From: Scylla paramamosain
Taxonomy: Eukaryota; Arthropoda; Malacostraca; Decapoda; Portunidae
DNA: 64,000 nucleotides
Direction of reading: 5' to 3'
Assembly (NCBI RefSeq): GCF_035594125.1
Contig: NC_087158.1
Location: 8,898,678-8,962,677 of the forward strand
Part shown: one piece after another, positions 48,515 to 61,535 of the stretch
Position numbering within the stretch: the first letter of the stretch is position 1
Layout of the letters: each line of letters starts with the position of its first letter
Position numbers and translations under genes: made by a program
The notes under the pieces: model-generated
Database searches by the model: none
What the model saw: the letters and a program-made list of their open reading frames with translations, nothing else
Told to the model about the DNA's origin: nothing

Positions 48515-48734
48515 GGTGTGTGTTTTTTGTTTTTTTTATGTAGGAAGGATACTGGCCAATGGCAACAAAAATCTAATAAAAAAAATGCCCACTGAAATGC
48601 CAGTCCCATAAAAGGGTCAAAGCAGTGGTCAAAAATTGGTGGATAAGTGTCTTGAAACCTCCCTCTTGAAGGAATTCAAGTCGTAGGAAGGTGGAAATAC
48701 AGAAGCAGGCAGGGAGTTCCAGAGTTTACCAGAG
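48515..48734 (-). mobile_element. LINE fragment G, 3' end
   Basis: T run at about 48515-48537, gtaggaaggatactgg, and the 3' UTR up to gagtttaccagag, which encodes the end of the family ORF on the - strand. It joins copy F head to head at 48735. Confidence 0.85.
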
Positions 48735-48988
48735 CACATTCTGACCCTCTTCCCTTTTGCAGAGATCTCCATTCTTGGAGACTTCAATGTTCATCACCAG
48801 CTTTGGCTTTCCTCTCCCTTCACTGACCATCCTGGTGAACTAGCCTTCAACTTTGCTATCCTCCACGACCTAGAGCAATTGGTGCAACACCCTACTCGTA
48901 TTCCTGACCGTCTTGGAGATACGCCCAACTTTCTTGACTTTTTCCTGACCTCTAATCCTTCTGCTATGCTGTCACCCTTTCTTCTCCG

Positions 48989-50476
48989 TTGGGCTCCTCC
49001 GATCACAATCTCATATCTGTATCTTGTCCTATCGCTCCAATCCCTCCTCAGGATCCCCCTAAGCGAAGGTGCCTCTGGTGTTTTGCCTCTGCTGGTTGGG
49101 GGAACCTGAGGAGGTATTTTGCTGATTTTCCTTGGAATGACCACTGCTTCCGTGTCAGAGACCCGTCTTTGTGTGCTGAGCGCATAACAGTGATACTGTC
49201 TGGCATGGAGGCGTACATTACTCACTCATTTTCTCGTCCTAAACCTTCTAAACCTTGGTTTAACACAGCTTGTTCTCGTGCTATACATGCACTTTATATT
49301 TCTGCCCGGAACCATGCCAGCTCTGTTCTCCAACTAGCCAAAAACTACTTCATTAACAGAAAGTGTCAAAACCTTTCAAGATCTAACTCCCCTCGTGACT
49401 TCTGGCATCTACCCAAAAATATCTCCAATAACTTTGCTTCTTCTTCCCTCCCTCCTCTGTTTCAACCAGATGGCACCACTGCTATCACATCTATTTCTAA
49501 AGCTGAACTCTTCACTCAAACCTTTGCTAAAAACTGTACCTTGGATGATTCTGGGCTTTTTCCTCCCTCTCCTCCACCGTCTGACTACTTCATGCCACGT
49601 ATTAAAATTCTTCGCAATGATGTTTTCCATGCCCTCGCTGGCCTAAACCCTCGAAAGGCTTATAGACCTGATGGGGTCCCTCCTATTGTTCTCCGAAACT
49701 GTGCCTCCGTGCTTGCACCTTGCCTAGTCAAACTCTTTCAGCTCTGTCTGTTAACATCTACCTTTTCTTCTAGCTGGAAGTTTGCCTACATTCAACCTGT
49801 TCCTAAAAAAGGTAACCGTTCTAACCCGTTAAACTACCGTCCTATTGCTTTAATTTCCTGCCTATCTAAAGTTTTTGAATCTATCCTCAACAGGAAGATT
49901 CTTAAACATCTATCACTTCACAACCTTCTTTCTGATCGCCAGTATGGATTCCGTCAAGGCCGCTCTACTGGTGATCTTCTGGCCTTCCTTACTGAGTCTT
50001 GGTCATCCTCTTTTAGAGATTTTGGTGAAACTTTTGCTGTTGCCTTGGACATATCAAAAGCTTTCGGTAGAGTCTGGCACAAAGCTTTGATTTCCAAACT
50101 ACCCTTCTACAGCTTCTCTCCTTCTCTCTGTAACTTCATCTCAAGTTTCCTTTCTGACCGTTCTATTGCTGCCGTGGTAGACGGTCACTGTTCTTCTCCT
50201 AAATCTATTAACAGTGGTGTTCCTCAGGGTTCTGTCCTGTCACCCACTCTCTTCTTATTATTCATTAATGATCTTCTAAACCAAACTTCTTGTCCTACCC
50301 ACTCCTACGCTGATGATACCACCCTGCATTTTTCCTTGACTTTTCATAGACGTCCAACCCTTCAGGAGGTAAACATTTCACGCAGGGAAGCCACAGAACG
50401 CTTGACTTCTGATCTTTCTAAAATTTCTGATTGGGGCAAAGCAAACTTGGTATTGTTCAATGCCTCAAAAACTTAA
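48989..50476 (+). CDS. LINE copy F endonuclease C-terminus plus reverse transcriptase (495 aa)
   Basis: The longest intact frame of this LINE family in the window. It begins at the endonuclease SDH motif ([12 protein letters not shown]), then the linker, then [62 protein letters not shown] (motif A; the second Asp of the usual AFD is Gly), [22 protein letters not shown] and [11 protein letters not shown] (catalytic YADD). It stops at a TAA after LVLFNASKT where other copies read on, so the thumb is cut off. The upstream endonuclease is out of frame, so activity is doubtful. Confidence 0.85.
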   Translation: MGSSDHNLISVSCPIAPIPPQDPPKRRCLWCFASAGWGNLRRYFADFPWNDHCFRVRDPSLCAERITVILSGMEAYITHSFSRPKPSKPWFNTACSRAIHALYISARNHASSVLQLAKNYFINRKCQNLSRSNSPRDFWHLPKNISNNFASSSLPPLFQPDGTTAITSISKAELFTQTFAKNCTLDDSGLFPPSPPPSDYFMPRIKILRNDVFHALAGLNPRKAYRPDGVPPIVLRNCASVLAPCLVKLFQLCLLTSTFSSSWKFAYIQPVPKKGNRSNPLNYRPIALISCLSKVFESILNRKILKHLSLHNLLSDRQYGFRQGRSTGDLLAFLTESWSSSFRDFGETFAVALDISKAFGRVWHKALISKLPFYSFSPSLCNFISSFLSDRSIAAVVDGHCSSPKSINSGVPQGSVLSPTLFLLFINDLLNQTSCPTHSYADDTTLHFSLTFHRRPTLQEVNISRREATERLTSDLSKISDWGKANLVLFNASKT

Positions 50477-51374
50477 TTCCTCCATCTATCAACTCGACAC
50501 AACCTTCCAGACAACTATCCCCTCTTCTTCAATGACACTCAACTGTCCCCCTTTTCTACACTGATTATTCTCGGTCTGTCCTTTACTTATAATCTAAAAT
50601 GGAAACTTCACAACTCATCTCTAGTTAAAGCAGCTTCTATGAAGTTAGACGCCAGTTTTTCTCACCCCCCAGCTGCTAACTCTGTACAAGGGCCTTATCC
50701 GTCCATGTATGAAGTATGCTTCACATGTCTGGGGAGGGGTTCCACTCATACCGCTCTTCTAGACAGGGTAGAATCAAAAGCTTTTCGTCTCATCAACTCC
50801 TCTCCTCTAACTGACTGTCTTCAGCCTCTCTCTCATCCACTCCTACGCTGATGATACCACCCTGCATTTTTCCTTGACTTTTCATAGACGTCCAACCCTT
50901 CAGGAGGTAAACATTTCACGCAGGGAAGCCACAGAACGCTTGACTTCTGATCTTTCTAAAATTTCTGATTGGGGCAAAGCAAACTTGGTATTGTTCAATG
51001 CCTCAAAAACTTAATTCCTCCATCTATCAACTTGACACAACCTTCCAGACAACTATCCCCTCTTCTTCAATGACACTCAACTGTCCCCCTCTTCTACACT
51101 GATTATTCTCGGTCTGTCCTTTACTTATAATCTAAAATGGAAACTTCACAACTCATCTCTAGTTAAAGCAGCTTCTATGAAGTTAGACGCCAGTTTTTCT
51201 CACCCCCCAGCTGCTAACTCTGTACAAGGGCCTTATCCGTCCATGTATGAAGTATGCTTCACATGTCTGGGGAGGGGTTCCACTCATACCGCTCTTCTAG
51301 ACAGGGTAGAATCAAAAGCTTTTCGTCTCATCAACTCCTCTCCTCTAACTGACTGTCTTCAGCCTCTCTCTTAT
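50299..51374 (+). repeat. 538 bp tandem duplication inside LINE copy F
   Basis: 50299-50836 and 50837-51374 differ at only about two positions (near 50492/51030 and in the cccctt/cccctc run). The unit covers the YADD box through the thumb region. Confidence 0.95.
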
Positions 51375-51759
51375 CGCCGCAATTTTGCATCTTTAGCTGT
51401 CTTCTACCACTATTTTCATGCTAACTGCTCTTCTGATCTTGCTAACTGCATGTTTCCCCTCCTCCCGCGGCCCTAATGCACAAGACTTTCTTCTTTCTCT
51501 CACCCCTATTCTGTCTACCTCTCTAATGCAGGAGTTAACCAGTATTCTCAATCATTCATCCCTTTCTCTGGTAATCTCTGGAACTCCCTGCCTGCTTCTG
51601 TATTTCCACCTTCCTATGACTTGAATTCCTTCCAGAGGGAGGTTTCAAGACACTTATCCTCCAATTTCTGACTACCACTTTGTACCCTTTTCTGGGATTG
51701 GCATCTCAGTGGGCTTTTTTTTTTTTTTTTTTTTTTTGCCTTTGGTCAGTGTCTCCTAC

Positions 51760-51789
<30 letters not shown>

Positions 51790-51791
<2 letters not shown>

Positions 51792-52169
51792 CGGTGTGTT
51801 AGTGGGCACTTGCCTGTAGTAGTTTTTCTTGTTGTGTTAAATGCTAATGTTGGCTGAGGCTGCTCAGCCACAAAGGACTTAAGTGAATAGCTGTGTAGTG
51901 AACTTTACTCCCTCCTCAAGCCCTGACAAGACCTGCTATCCAGGAGATAGTAAACAACACTACTCAGCAACACAGTGTTGGATAGTGGGAGGATTGGGTA
52001 CTGAAGGCGATTGTCCAGTGAGATTTTATACCTCGACCATATATGTGTTTTAACTTGTTATAATTGTTTCTCACTAAACATGGTTGTCAATCGTTTAATA
52101 TTTGTGGGAGTTAATTGTTGTAGTATTTCCCTTGTCTGTAGGTGGATAAAATTTACTGGCAACCTCATT
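51790..52169. other. No gene recognised between LINE F and BEL gag
   Basis: No coding domain. It could include the 3' side of the adjacent BEL/Pao remnant, but no LTR pair was identified. Confidence 0.4.
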
Positions 52170-53260
52170 AGTGTGACCTGTCTTTATGACCGTTGTTAAG
52201 AAGGGTGCATGAGTCAAAAGTGGACCTTGTAACCCAAATCAAGAACTGCACCCAATCACTTAGGAGGTGACTAAGGGGAAACCAGTTCAGGTGTGGCAGC
52301 TTTGTGAAGGGGCTGGGAAGTGTTGTTGTAACAATGGTAAGTTTTGTTATTAGAATACGGTTTACTTGGTTTAGATGTCTCATCATTACTCATGCTCTTA
52401 CAAATTTCCAGCAATGACTCATCTTTTTCCTTAAAGGTGTAGTGGCTCTTTTGATAATTTAAATACATTTTTCTAGTGCTTTCTTATTTAATTTTCTTTG
52501 TATAATGATATTTATGAGCCAGGCTACTTCCTCAATGTTATTATTCGATTTTAGGGATTCTCATATGCTATTGAGACATCCTGAAAAGTTTTTAATCCTT
52601 GTAATTATGATTAGAGAATGTTAAATTTAAATGTTTATAGACCAGTTTGGTCCTTATCATCATAATTCCCTATGAACAGCTTGATAGCAATGTCATAATT
52701 TTGTTCAGTAACAGTTAATTCAGAAATTAAGTAGGCAGTACCCTTTAGTTGGCTTAACAGATAGGAAAATTTATTTATCTTTGCAATATCTTTTCTTTGA
52801 TGGATTAATTCTTTATACTTATCTTAGAATGAAGGCCACTTAGGTATATTTCCTGAAAACTCTGATGAATTATGTAAGTTTGGCCTCGATTGTGGAAGTA
52901 GGAGAGGTGTTGTTGATTAAGTTACTTCTCATTAGTTCTATTTGATCTTCAGATTTAGTTAACTGTTCACTATTATTTATTTCTTGTTGTTTATAGTCTG
53001 ATATAATTTGTTCATAGCCTTCAGAATCTTCCTAAGTTTACAGTGTAGCTTCTAACTGGTTGAAAGTAGTCTGATAGCTACTCCATTTTTCCCTTAGAGA
53101 TTCTACTATCCTCTTTAATTTACCTAGAGTTAATTGGTCACTGCCTATTACCTCATTACTTTCTTTAATAGTTCTTGCTAACCAACCATGCTTTATTGCC
53201 ATGGGTTTCCTTAAAATTTTGGTAGACATTTGTGGATTCAATTTTAAATTGTTCTTATTT
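52170..53260 (-). mobile_element. BEL/Pao retrotransposon gag remnant
   Basis: On the - strand, 53241-53038 gives MSTKILRKPMAIKHGWLART and KRIVESLREKWSSY, the N-terminus of Pao Gag. About 52870-52630 gives GNIPKWPSF, DKYKELIHQRKDIAKINKF, SYLLSQLKGTA and LTVTEQNYDIAIKLF, the DUF1759-like core. A stop replaces Trp/Phe after PSF and frames shift in between. No pol follows, so this is a separate remnant from 15573-17640. Confidence 0.78.
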
Positions 53261-53712
53261 GCTGGTGATTTGAGTAGCTGCCTGTTATCCCACCTGTTGT
53301 TTGTAGTTTTTTTTTTTTTTTTTTTTTTGCCTTGTGCCCCTGGTTCAACTTAACTCAGTGGGTGTTCATATTTCAATTCAGATTGGTGTTTAGTTTAATA
53401 ATTCGTCCTAAATGCACTCAAGACCTCATCCCCATTTGTTTCGTTTATGAACTGTCTGAGGTGGTAAGACACGTTTCCTCTGCCTATCAGGTTCCTGTTT
53501 ACACCATCTCTCGCCAGATGTCTTTTATAAAACGGGGAACCGAAGCTTAGGAAGTGATTCTTAAGGTCCCTTTTTAATGCCTTACTAATTGACCTGCTTA
53601 TATTGTCATATGTGCTTTGGTTCACTCCTCCCTAGCCTTCATTCTGTGATAATTCTTGGTTCTATTTACACAATAACAGCCTCAGAAGAACAGTAGCTTT
53701 CTATTATTATTT
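53261..53712. other. No gene recognised
   Basis: A 76-codon open - strand frame lies at 53625-53395 but matches no domain I know. A T run lies near 53308. Confidence 0.4.
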
Positions 53713-56700
53713 TTTTTTTTTTATGTACGAGAGACACCAGCCAAGGACAACAAAAATTCAATTAAGAAAAAAAAAAAAAAAAAAAGCCCACTGACATGCC
53801 GGTCCCTGAATAGGCTCCAAAGCACCAGTCAAAAACTGAAGGATGAGTGTCTTGAAACCTCCCTCTTGAAGGAGTCCAAGTCATAGGAAGGTGGAAATAC
53901 AGAAACAGGCAGGGAGTTCCAGAGTTTACCAGGTAAAGGAATAAATGATTGAGAATACTGATTAACTCTTGCATTAGAGAGGTGAATAGAACAGGGGTGA
54001 GAAAGAAGATAGTCTTGTGCAATGAGGCTACGGGAGGAAGGAAGGCATACAGTTAGCAAGATCAAAGGAGCAGTTGCCATGCAAATAGCGGTAGAAGATA
54101 GCAAGAGATGCAACAATTTGGCAGTGAGAAGGAGGCTGAAGACAGTCAGATAGAGGAGTTGATAAGATGAAAAGCTTTTGAGTCCATCCTGCCTAGAAGA
54201 GTGGTATGAGTGGAACCCCCCAGATATGTGAAGCATACTCCATAAATGGACGGATAAGGACACTGTACAGAGTTAGTAGCTGGAAGGGTGAGAAAAACTG
54301 GTGGAGACGTCTCAGAACACCTAACTTCATAGAAGCTGTGTTAGCCAGAGATGAGATGTGAAGTTTCCAGTTTAGATTATAAGTAAAGGATAGACCGATG
54401 ATGTTCAGTGTAGAAGAGGCGGATACTTGAGTGTCACTGAAGAGGGAATAGGTGTCTGGAAGGATGTGTCGAGTTGATAGATGGAGGAATAGTTTTTGAG
54501 GCACTGAACAATACTAAGTTTGCACTGCCCCAATCTGAAATTTTAGAGAGATCAGAAGTCAGGCGTTCTGTGGCTTCCCTGCATAAACTGTTTACTTCTT
54601 GAAGGGTTCAACGCCTATTAAAACGTGGAAAACTGGAGGGTGGTATCATCAACATAGGAGTAGATAGGACAAGAAATTTTGTTTAGACCATTGATGAATA
54701 ATAAAAAGAGAGTGGATGACAGGACAGAACCCTGAGGAACACCACTGTTAATAGATTTAGGAGAAGAAATGACCATCCATTACAGCAGCAATAGAATAGT
54801 CAGAAAGGAAACTTCAGATGAAGCTACAGAGAGAAGGATAGAAGCTGTAAGAGGAAAATTTAGAAATCAAAGCTTTGATTTCCCAATCTCTATCAGATTG
54901 TTCCAATCTCTATCAGATTGTCCCAATCTCTATAAAAAGCTTTTGATATACCTAAGGCAACAGCAAAAGTTTCACCAAAATCTCGAAGAGAGGATGACCA
55001 AGACTCAGTAAGGAAAGCCAGATCACAGTAGAGCAGCTTTGAAGGAACCCATACTGGCGATCAGATAGAAGGTTGTGAAGTGATAGATGTTTAGGAATCT
55101 TCCTGTTGAGGATAGATTCAAAAACTTTAGATAGGCAGGAAATTAAAGCAATATGACGTTGTTTGAAGGATTAGAACAGTCACCCTTTTTAGGAACAGGC
55201 TGAATGAATGAATGTAAGCAAACTTCCAGCAAGAAGGAAAGGTAGATGTTGATAGACAGAGTTTGATTAGGCAAGGTACAACCACGGAGGCGCAGTTTTG
55301 GAGAACAATAAGAGGGACCCATCAGGTCCATAAGCCTTCCGACGGTTTAGGACAGCGAGGATATAGAAAACATCATTGTGAAGAATTTCAATAGGTAACA
55401 GGAAGTAGCCAGAGGGTGGAGGAGAGAAAGGAACAAACCCTGAAGGTAGAATTTTTAGCAAAGGTTTGAGCGGAGAGTTCAGCTTTAGAGATAGATGTGA
55501 CAACAGTGGTGCCATCTGGTTGAAATAAAGGAGAGAAAGAAGAAGTAAAGTTATTGCAGATATTTTTGGCTAGGTGCCAGAAGTCACAAAGGGAGTTAGA
55601 TCTTGAAAGATTTTAACACTTTCTATTAATGTTTTTGGCTAGTTGGAGAACAGATATAGCATGGTTCTGGACAGAAATATAAAGTGCATGAGATTCTGGT
55701 GATGGAAGGCTCAAGCACCTTTTGTGGGCCATCTTTCTATCATGTATAGCAAGCTGTATTAAACCAAGGTTTGGAAGGTTTAGGTCGAGCAAAAGACTGA
55801 GAAATGTACAGCTCCACACCAGACACCTCTGTTATGTGCTCGGCACATAGAGATGGATCTCTGACATGAAAGCAGTAGTCATTCCAAGGAAAATCAACAA
55901 AATGACTCCTCAGGTCTCCTCAAATTGCAGTGGCAAAACGCCAGAGGCACCTCCGCTTACGGGGATCCTGAGGAGGGATTGGGGCTATAGGACAAGATGC
56001 AGATATGAGACTGTGATCAGAGGAGCCCAACTGAGAAGATGACTTATGCTTATGACAGCATAAGCATAAAGATTAGAGGTTAAGAAAAGGTCAAGAATGT
56101 TGGGCGTATCTGCCAGTCAGGAATACAATCAATTGCTCTAGGTCATGGAAGATAGCAAATTTAAATGCCAGTTCACCAGGATGGTTAGTGAAGGGAGAGG
56201 AAAGTCAAAGCAGGTGGTAAACATTGGAGTCTCGAAGAATAGAGATCTCCACAAAAGGAAAGAGTCAGAATGTGTTCCACTTTGGAAGTTAAGTAGTCAA
56301 AGAATTTCTTATAGTCAAAGGAATCTGGTGACAGGTATGCAGCACAGATAAATCTAGTTTGAGAGTGACTCTGTAGTCGTAGCCAGATGGTGGAAAACTC
56401 AAAAGATTCAAGTGCATGGGCACAAGAGCAGGTTAAGTCGTTGTGCACAAAGACACAACATCCAGCTTTGGATTGCAAATGAGGATAGAGAAAGTAGTAG
56501 GGAACAGAAAAGGGGCCACTGTCAGTTGCTTTAGACACCTGTGTTTCAGTAAGAAAAAGATGAACTTTAGTAGAGAAGAGGTTTTCTACACATTGAAAAT
56601 TAGATCTAAGACCGCGAGTGTTGCAGAAGTTAATGAAGAAAAAGATTAGCGGTGTGTGTCAAGATACTTAGGGTCTATACCAGGAGCAGTCCGAACTGGG

Positions 56701-56950
56701 AACATTTGTGGTCCCCTCACCAGATGGGGACTCCGAGGCTGGTGTAGGATTCACTATGATAATTTTGAATTTTGAGTGAAGGGTGTGTGCATAATTAGGT
56801 GCTTGTAGTTTTGTGTGGAGGAAGAGAGTTTTCTTTTGAAGGCAGGCTGTCACTGCCCCCTTGTGTTGTGGGACAAAAGGTGACGTTCAGTAAGGTCAAA
56901 GCTATTTTATACCTCACTGGGGGTAATTATCGTTTCCGCAGGTCCCTACT
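53713..56950 (-). mobile_element. LINE copy H (Jockey/'BS'-type), near full length, decayed
   Basis: 3' T run at 53707-53722 and gtacgagagacacc tail. Thumb region 54504-53829 ([18 protein letters not shown] text); RT fragments 55515-55143; linker 55819-55613; endonuclease 56538-56185 (FSVPYYFLYPHLQSKAGCC); start region near 56755; leader to about 56950 (ggtaattatcgtttccgcag). Stops, frameshifts and a short triplicated segment near 54880-54935 (caatctctatcagatt) are present. Confidence 0.86.
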
Positions 56951-57765
56951 GTCTCCTCCTGTCTACTTATGCCTTTAATGTGTTCTGTTATGTCCCACTC
57001 TAGCACCTGATTTAATCTTCTATCATGGTCAAAGGTCTCAGCTCTGGCTCCAGGACATTGAAAAGTCCTAATTTCACATCAGTGAATTGGCGGGATTGCC
57101 ACGGGGACGTTGCTCACCTAGCCATACGAAACATCTGATTCAAGTTTCTCGAACCTTCAGTGATCTCAAGGAACAGTCTTTGTTCCTGGGGCTCCAAAAA
57201 TATATAATAATAGTAATTTAAGGTATGGAAACTATCTGACTATTTCACTCACCCTGTTGCCTTCCGGCTAACACATAATCACAGAAAGCATCACTAAATA
57301 TAATTAGAAATAGGTGATTGCTGTAGACCACATAGTTGGGAGTTAATGTGGACCACGAAAGGATGAGTAAGGTCGGTGGTGTTCCAAGCCAGCAGCTGGT
57401 TGTGTTTCATAATTTAGACAGGAATTTCCTCGAGATATCCAATTGTTCCCAGTTTCTAAGTTTTTCTTAACTTAAAGATTTTAACTACAGGAAACTGGTA
57501 GAGTGACGAGAATGCACCTTAAAAGATCTGTTCGTATGGTGGTGGCTGGGTGGTGACTGCTAGACTTGGAGACACCACAGATTCCTATAATAATTGTTGT
57601 GTGTCCTACCCCTCCCAACAAGAAACACCAGTGATATTCACGATTCATACGTGACTGAGAGTTATGTTAAAAATATGATGATACATCGATATACTTCTGT
57701 GCTAAAGGAAAATAATATCCATCATCGTAAGGAAGAGATTAAGATGTTTATATATTTTTTTTCTT
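56951..57765. other. No gene recognised
   Basis: Unique-looking sequence without domain-bearing frames or element ends, between LINE copies H and I. Confidence 0.45.
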
Positions 57766-58036
57766 TTTTTATGTAGGAGTGACACTGGCCAAGGGCAACA
57801 AAAAATCTAATAAAAAAAAAATGCCCACTAAAATGCCAGTCCCTTAAAGGCTCAAAGCAGTGGTCAAAAATTGATGGATAAGTGTCTTGAAACCTCCCTC
57901 TTGAAGGAATTCAAGTCATAGGAAGGTGGAAATACAGAAGCAGGCAGGGAGTTCCAGAGTTTACCACAGAAAGGGATGAATGATTGAGAATACTGGTTAA
58001 TTCTTGCGTTAGAGAGGTGGACAGAAAAGGGGTGAG

Positions 58037-58220
58037 TGTGAGAGGTTCAGGGAAACACCAGCAGTCCTTGATTGAGTATATTGAGGAACAGTACATCCTA
58101 CTCGTGTGATAGCTAGACGGCAACTGCCCCAACCAAGTCACTCAGTAGCCCGCACGGGCACCGGAAGCTAAGCGGTGTTGCAATGCATAGTTGCCACATA
58201 TAGTACTAATTTATCTAACA
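58037..58220 (-). repeat. 3' LTR of the gypsy element
   Basis: 184 bp, TGTTAG...CTCACA on the - strand. It differs from the other LTR at four positions (about 2.2%). Confidence 0.95.
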
Positions 58221-58453
58221 TCTCCCCCGCAAGTGAATGTTACAGGCATGTAACATGAAACTAACTACATAAACGAAAACATGGCATGGAGATATAAGAA
58301 AATAAAATCAACTCGTACATTCACTAATCCAAATAATACTGTTTTCCATTAACATACTACAGTCATGTAAGTGCGTGCGTGTGTGTGCAAGTTACACTGA
58401 CGTGTATGCTAGGGTGTGGGTCTGTGCGTATAGAAGTGTATCACTGATGTGCT

Positions 58454-58459
<6 letters not shown>

Positions 58460-58508
<49 letters not shown>
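58460..58508. repeat. (TG)n microsatellite inside the gypsy element
   Basis: 49 bp of TG just past the pol stop, before the 3' LTR. Confidence 0.95.
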
Positions 58509-58509
<1 letters not shown>

Positions 58510-58510
<1 letters not shown>

Positions 58511-61500
58511 TATTGGACATAGTCTGTCATCCAGGCAGGTTGCTTGCGCTGTCGCGCGGGTCTCGCCAGAGGTGGTGTGGTGGTGTCCGCTCCTGTGCTC
58601 GGCGTGGACGTCGTGCTGATTTTGAGGTGCCGGCGGTTGCGTATCGACACCCTGCCACTGCCTGACAGCCTGATAGCGTACTTCCTGTAAGGCCTGGCTT
58701 CCAAGACTGCACCAGACCTGTTCCACATCCCTGTTGCTGGGTCCTGCACAAGCACCGCGTCGCCTGCCTGAAGTGTCGGTAACTGCCTCTGTTTCACCAC
58801 GGGCTGCTGGGAGGAGGGCTTGTGACTGGGCCATGTATACTTCGCGGTCTCGGAGGGTGTTTCGCCAATGCTGTCCCATCTTGTAATGTTGGCGGGCAAC
58901 AGGAATACCATCACGCAACTGTCGACCAGTAGCTAGTTGCGCAGGGGATTTATCGACGCCCCGCAGTGGTGTGTTGAGGTACTGTAGCATTGCTTGTGCC
59001 GCCCTGTCACAGTCTAAGCTGCCTCCTGCGCCCGTGTTACCCCTGAGTGCGCGTTTCGCCACCTTCACTGCTGCCTCGGCCCTGCCGTTAGACTGAGGGT
59101 ACTGGGCGGACGATACTCTTGCTGCTACGCCCCAATCACGCAGGAATTCTGTAACTTCATCGCTAGTGAAGTTTGTGCCTCCATCTGTGGATAAGGTCTC
59201 CGGGGCTCCCCATCTCCTGAATAGCCTGCGTAAGTGGGTGATGACCTTGCTGGATGAGGCGTCGTTAGGGAAGTGGAACACCTCTAACCAGCCAGTTAAT
59301 CGGTCAGCATACGCCATGTATGTGTGACCATCGAGCTGGAAAAAATCCGCTACCACAGCCTGGAACGGGTATTCTGGGGGAGGTGTGAGGACCATTGACT
59401 CCGGGGGTAGGGAAGGAGAGTGAAGCTCGCAGTCAGGACAACTTGCCCGGTGAGATTGTAGGTCACCTTCCATGCCTGGCCAGTACACAGACTGTCTGGC
59501 CCGCCTCAACATTGAGTCTAGTCCTTGGTGCCCGGCATGTAGGTGTGCAGCTACCTTGTATCGCAGGGGCTCCGGCACGACCAAACGAACACTACCCTGC
59601 TCGAAGGAGTATGTGATTATGTCCTCTGTTACTGCTAGACGGTCTCGCACCTTGAAGTATGGACGCATGTGAGGGGCCTCCTGCGTCTTGTGTGTGCACC
59701 AGTCGTTGGCCTGTACCTTTACTAGCAGCCTCTGGTACACAGGGTCGTCTTCAGCTGCTTCTCTCACATCGTTCAAATCGAGCGTGATGCAGTCGCCGCG
59801 GCTCAAAGCAGCGAGCGTGGCGGCGCACACAGCCGCCATCACTTCCTCTTCGTCCTCCCCGTCATCCCCATCAGGCCGTGTTTTTAGGCTCGGAAAGCGG
59901 GAGAGTGCATCCGCCGCCGAGTTCGACTTGCCAGGCAGATACTTGATTGTGAAGTGAAACTGAAGAGTTTTTTCTTTGAGGCGGAAGAGGCGCGGGTTGG
60001 TGACGTCCCCCAACGCCCTGTCCTTGAAGAGGCCAACCAGCGGCCGGTGGTCGGTCACGATGACGAGGTTCGGGCAACCAAGGAGGAACAGTCTGGCCTT
60101 GCGGAGGCACCACACCACCGCGAGCGCCTCGCCCTCTACCGCTGCGTATGCTGCCTCGGCCGCGGTGAGGTGACGGCTGCCGCACAGCGCTAGTTTCCAC
60201 CCACCTTTACAACAGAACGGGGTCTCTGTAGATGTACAACTACAGTGCTGCTGCAACACTACAAAACCAATACCGTCTCTACTCCAGTCTGTAACTACTG
60301 CCGTTGGGCGTGACTTGTCGTAGTACACGAGTCCCTCTTTAGCGAGCCTGCAAATCACTTCCTGCGCCTCATTGAATTTACCTTGTAGCTGACTATCCCA
60401 GTATACTGTTTTGGCGGCAGGTTTCTTCAGTAACTCTCTGAAGGGCTCCATCAGAGGTGCGGTGGCCAAGAAGGGGGCAAGCTGATTGACCAGTCCAAAC
60501 CACGACCTGACGTCCTTAATCGTGGGTTTATCCGGCATCGCAAAGGCTTTGATGGCAGACAGGCGGTCTTCCGTAGGCTTGTAGCTATGCCAGTCTAGGC
60601 GGAAGCCTACAAAGTCGACCTCCCTCCTACAGAAGGCAAACTTTTCTGGCTTCAGTGTGATACCAGCGCGAGAACAGGTCTCCAGGAAGTCATACGCATG
60701 CCAGAATGCTTCCTCGACACTCGCTGCGTATAAGAGTGTGTCGTCCACACGCTTGAACTTCCGTGGGATGTCCCTTATGGCCTCATCGAACCGCCTTGTG
60801 TATGCGTCCGACGCCGAGCAGTGTCCCATTGGGATCCTCCGGTAGCGGTAACGGCCCCAGGGGGTGATGAATGTTGTCAGCCTTCTGCTCTCTTCATCGA
60901 GCTCCACTTGATGGAACCCCCAGAAGGCGTCGGCGACGGTTTTGTAGGTGTGTGGCGGTACCGATGACACCATGTCAAAGGGGACGGGTGTGTGGTGTGT
61001 CTCCCTCTGGCACGAAGCATTCAGGCGCTGAAAATCCACTGTGCGTCGTGGCTGCCCGTTTTTCTTACCCACCACCACCATCCTGGCGCACCACTCTGTT
61101 GCCTCCCCCGTGGGCACTGGCTCCACGACGCCTCGCCTCACGTCCTCGAGGAGTTGTGCTTGAACCTCTGCCTCCCAGTGCTTGGGTACTGAGGCAGGGA
61201 CGTGGCAAGCGTATGGGTGCGCGTCATGTCTCAGGTGTATGTGGTGCGGTGGGCCGGACATTACAGGTAGGGGGGACCTTGATGTGTTGAACGTAAAGGC
61301 TGAGAAGTGTCTGAGGAGCCATGCTTCTAGCCTGTCCACATTTTCCTCTAGGGGAGGAATTGGTATGGAGCCTGGTCTTGTAGGGGTGAGATCTTCTGAC
61401 GGCGGTCGTGGCTCCTGCGTTGGCGTGGCGGTGCAGGACGCTGCTGCAGGGGCGTGGGTGTGGTGCGAGAGCGGGAAGCCCTGCGGAAGGAGACCGAGGC

Positions 61501-61535
61501 CCTTGCACGCAGCAAAAGAGAGGTAAGTGGTCTTT
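58510..61535 (-). CDS. Gypsy Pol: reverse transcriptase, RNase H, integrase
   Basis: The open frame begins upstream at 61558 and continues to about 58825. Numbering from 61558: RT about residues 110-290 (ARMVVVGKKNG, VADAFWGFHQ, YRRIPMGHCSAS, RVDDTLLY with Arg before VDD), RNase H about 430-560 (VVTDWSRDGIGF, VEGEALAVVW, VTDHRPLVGLF), integrase with a His/Cys finger (HLHAGHQ...CPDC) and DDE residues (VVADFFQLDG, LSTDGGTNF, YPQSNGRAEAAV). Near 58825 the frame shifts by one base; the C-terminal module (LQAGDAVLVQDPATG, WNRSGAVLEARPY, GRVSIRNRRHLK) then ends at 58510. The element is nearly intact but needs two frame changes. Confidence 0.9.

Larger units (their letters stand above)
48735..51790 (+). 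mobile_element. LINE copy F (Jockey/'BS'-type), best-preserved RT
   Basis: It starts inside the endonuclease ([14 protein letters not shown]) and runs to a 3' UTR (gggattggcatctcagtggg, T run, gcctttggtcag) and a poly(A) at 51762-51788. One frameshift near 48965 precedes a 495-codon open frame. A 538 bp segment is duplicated in tandem at 50299-51374. Short deletions lie in the linker. Confidence 0.9.

Noticed and set aside
48515..51790. Fragments G and F as one twin-priming inversion
   Set aside because: F has its own complete 3' UTR and poly(A), so it must be a separate insertion.
58221..58509. Possible env gene of the gypsy element
   Set aside because: Only 290 bp with a TG array remain between the pol stop and the 3' LTR.
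61224..61530. C-terminal 100 residues of the gypsy Gag-protease frame
   Set aside because: Pol family text continues in the other frame here; this part is overlap sequence without family similarity.
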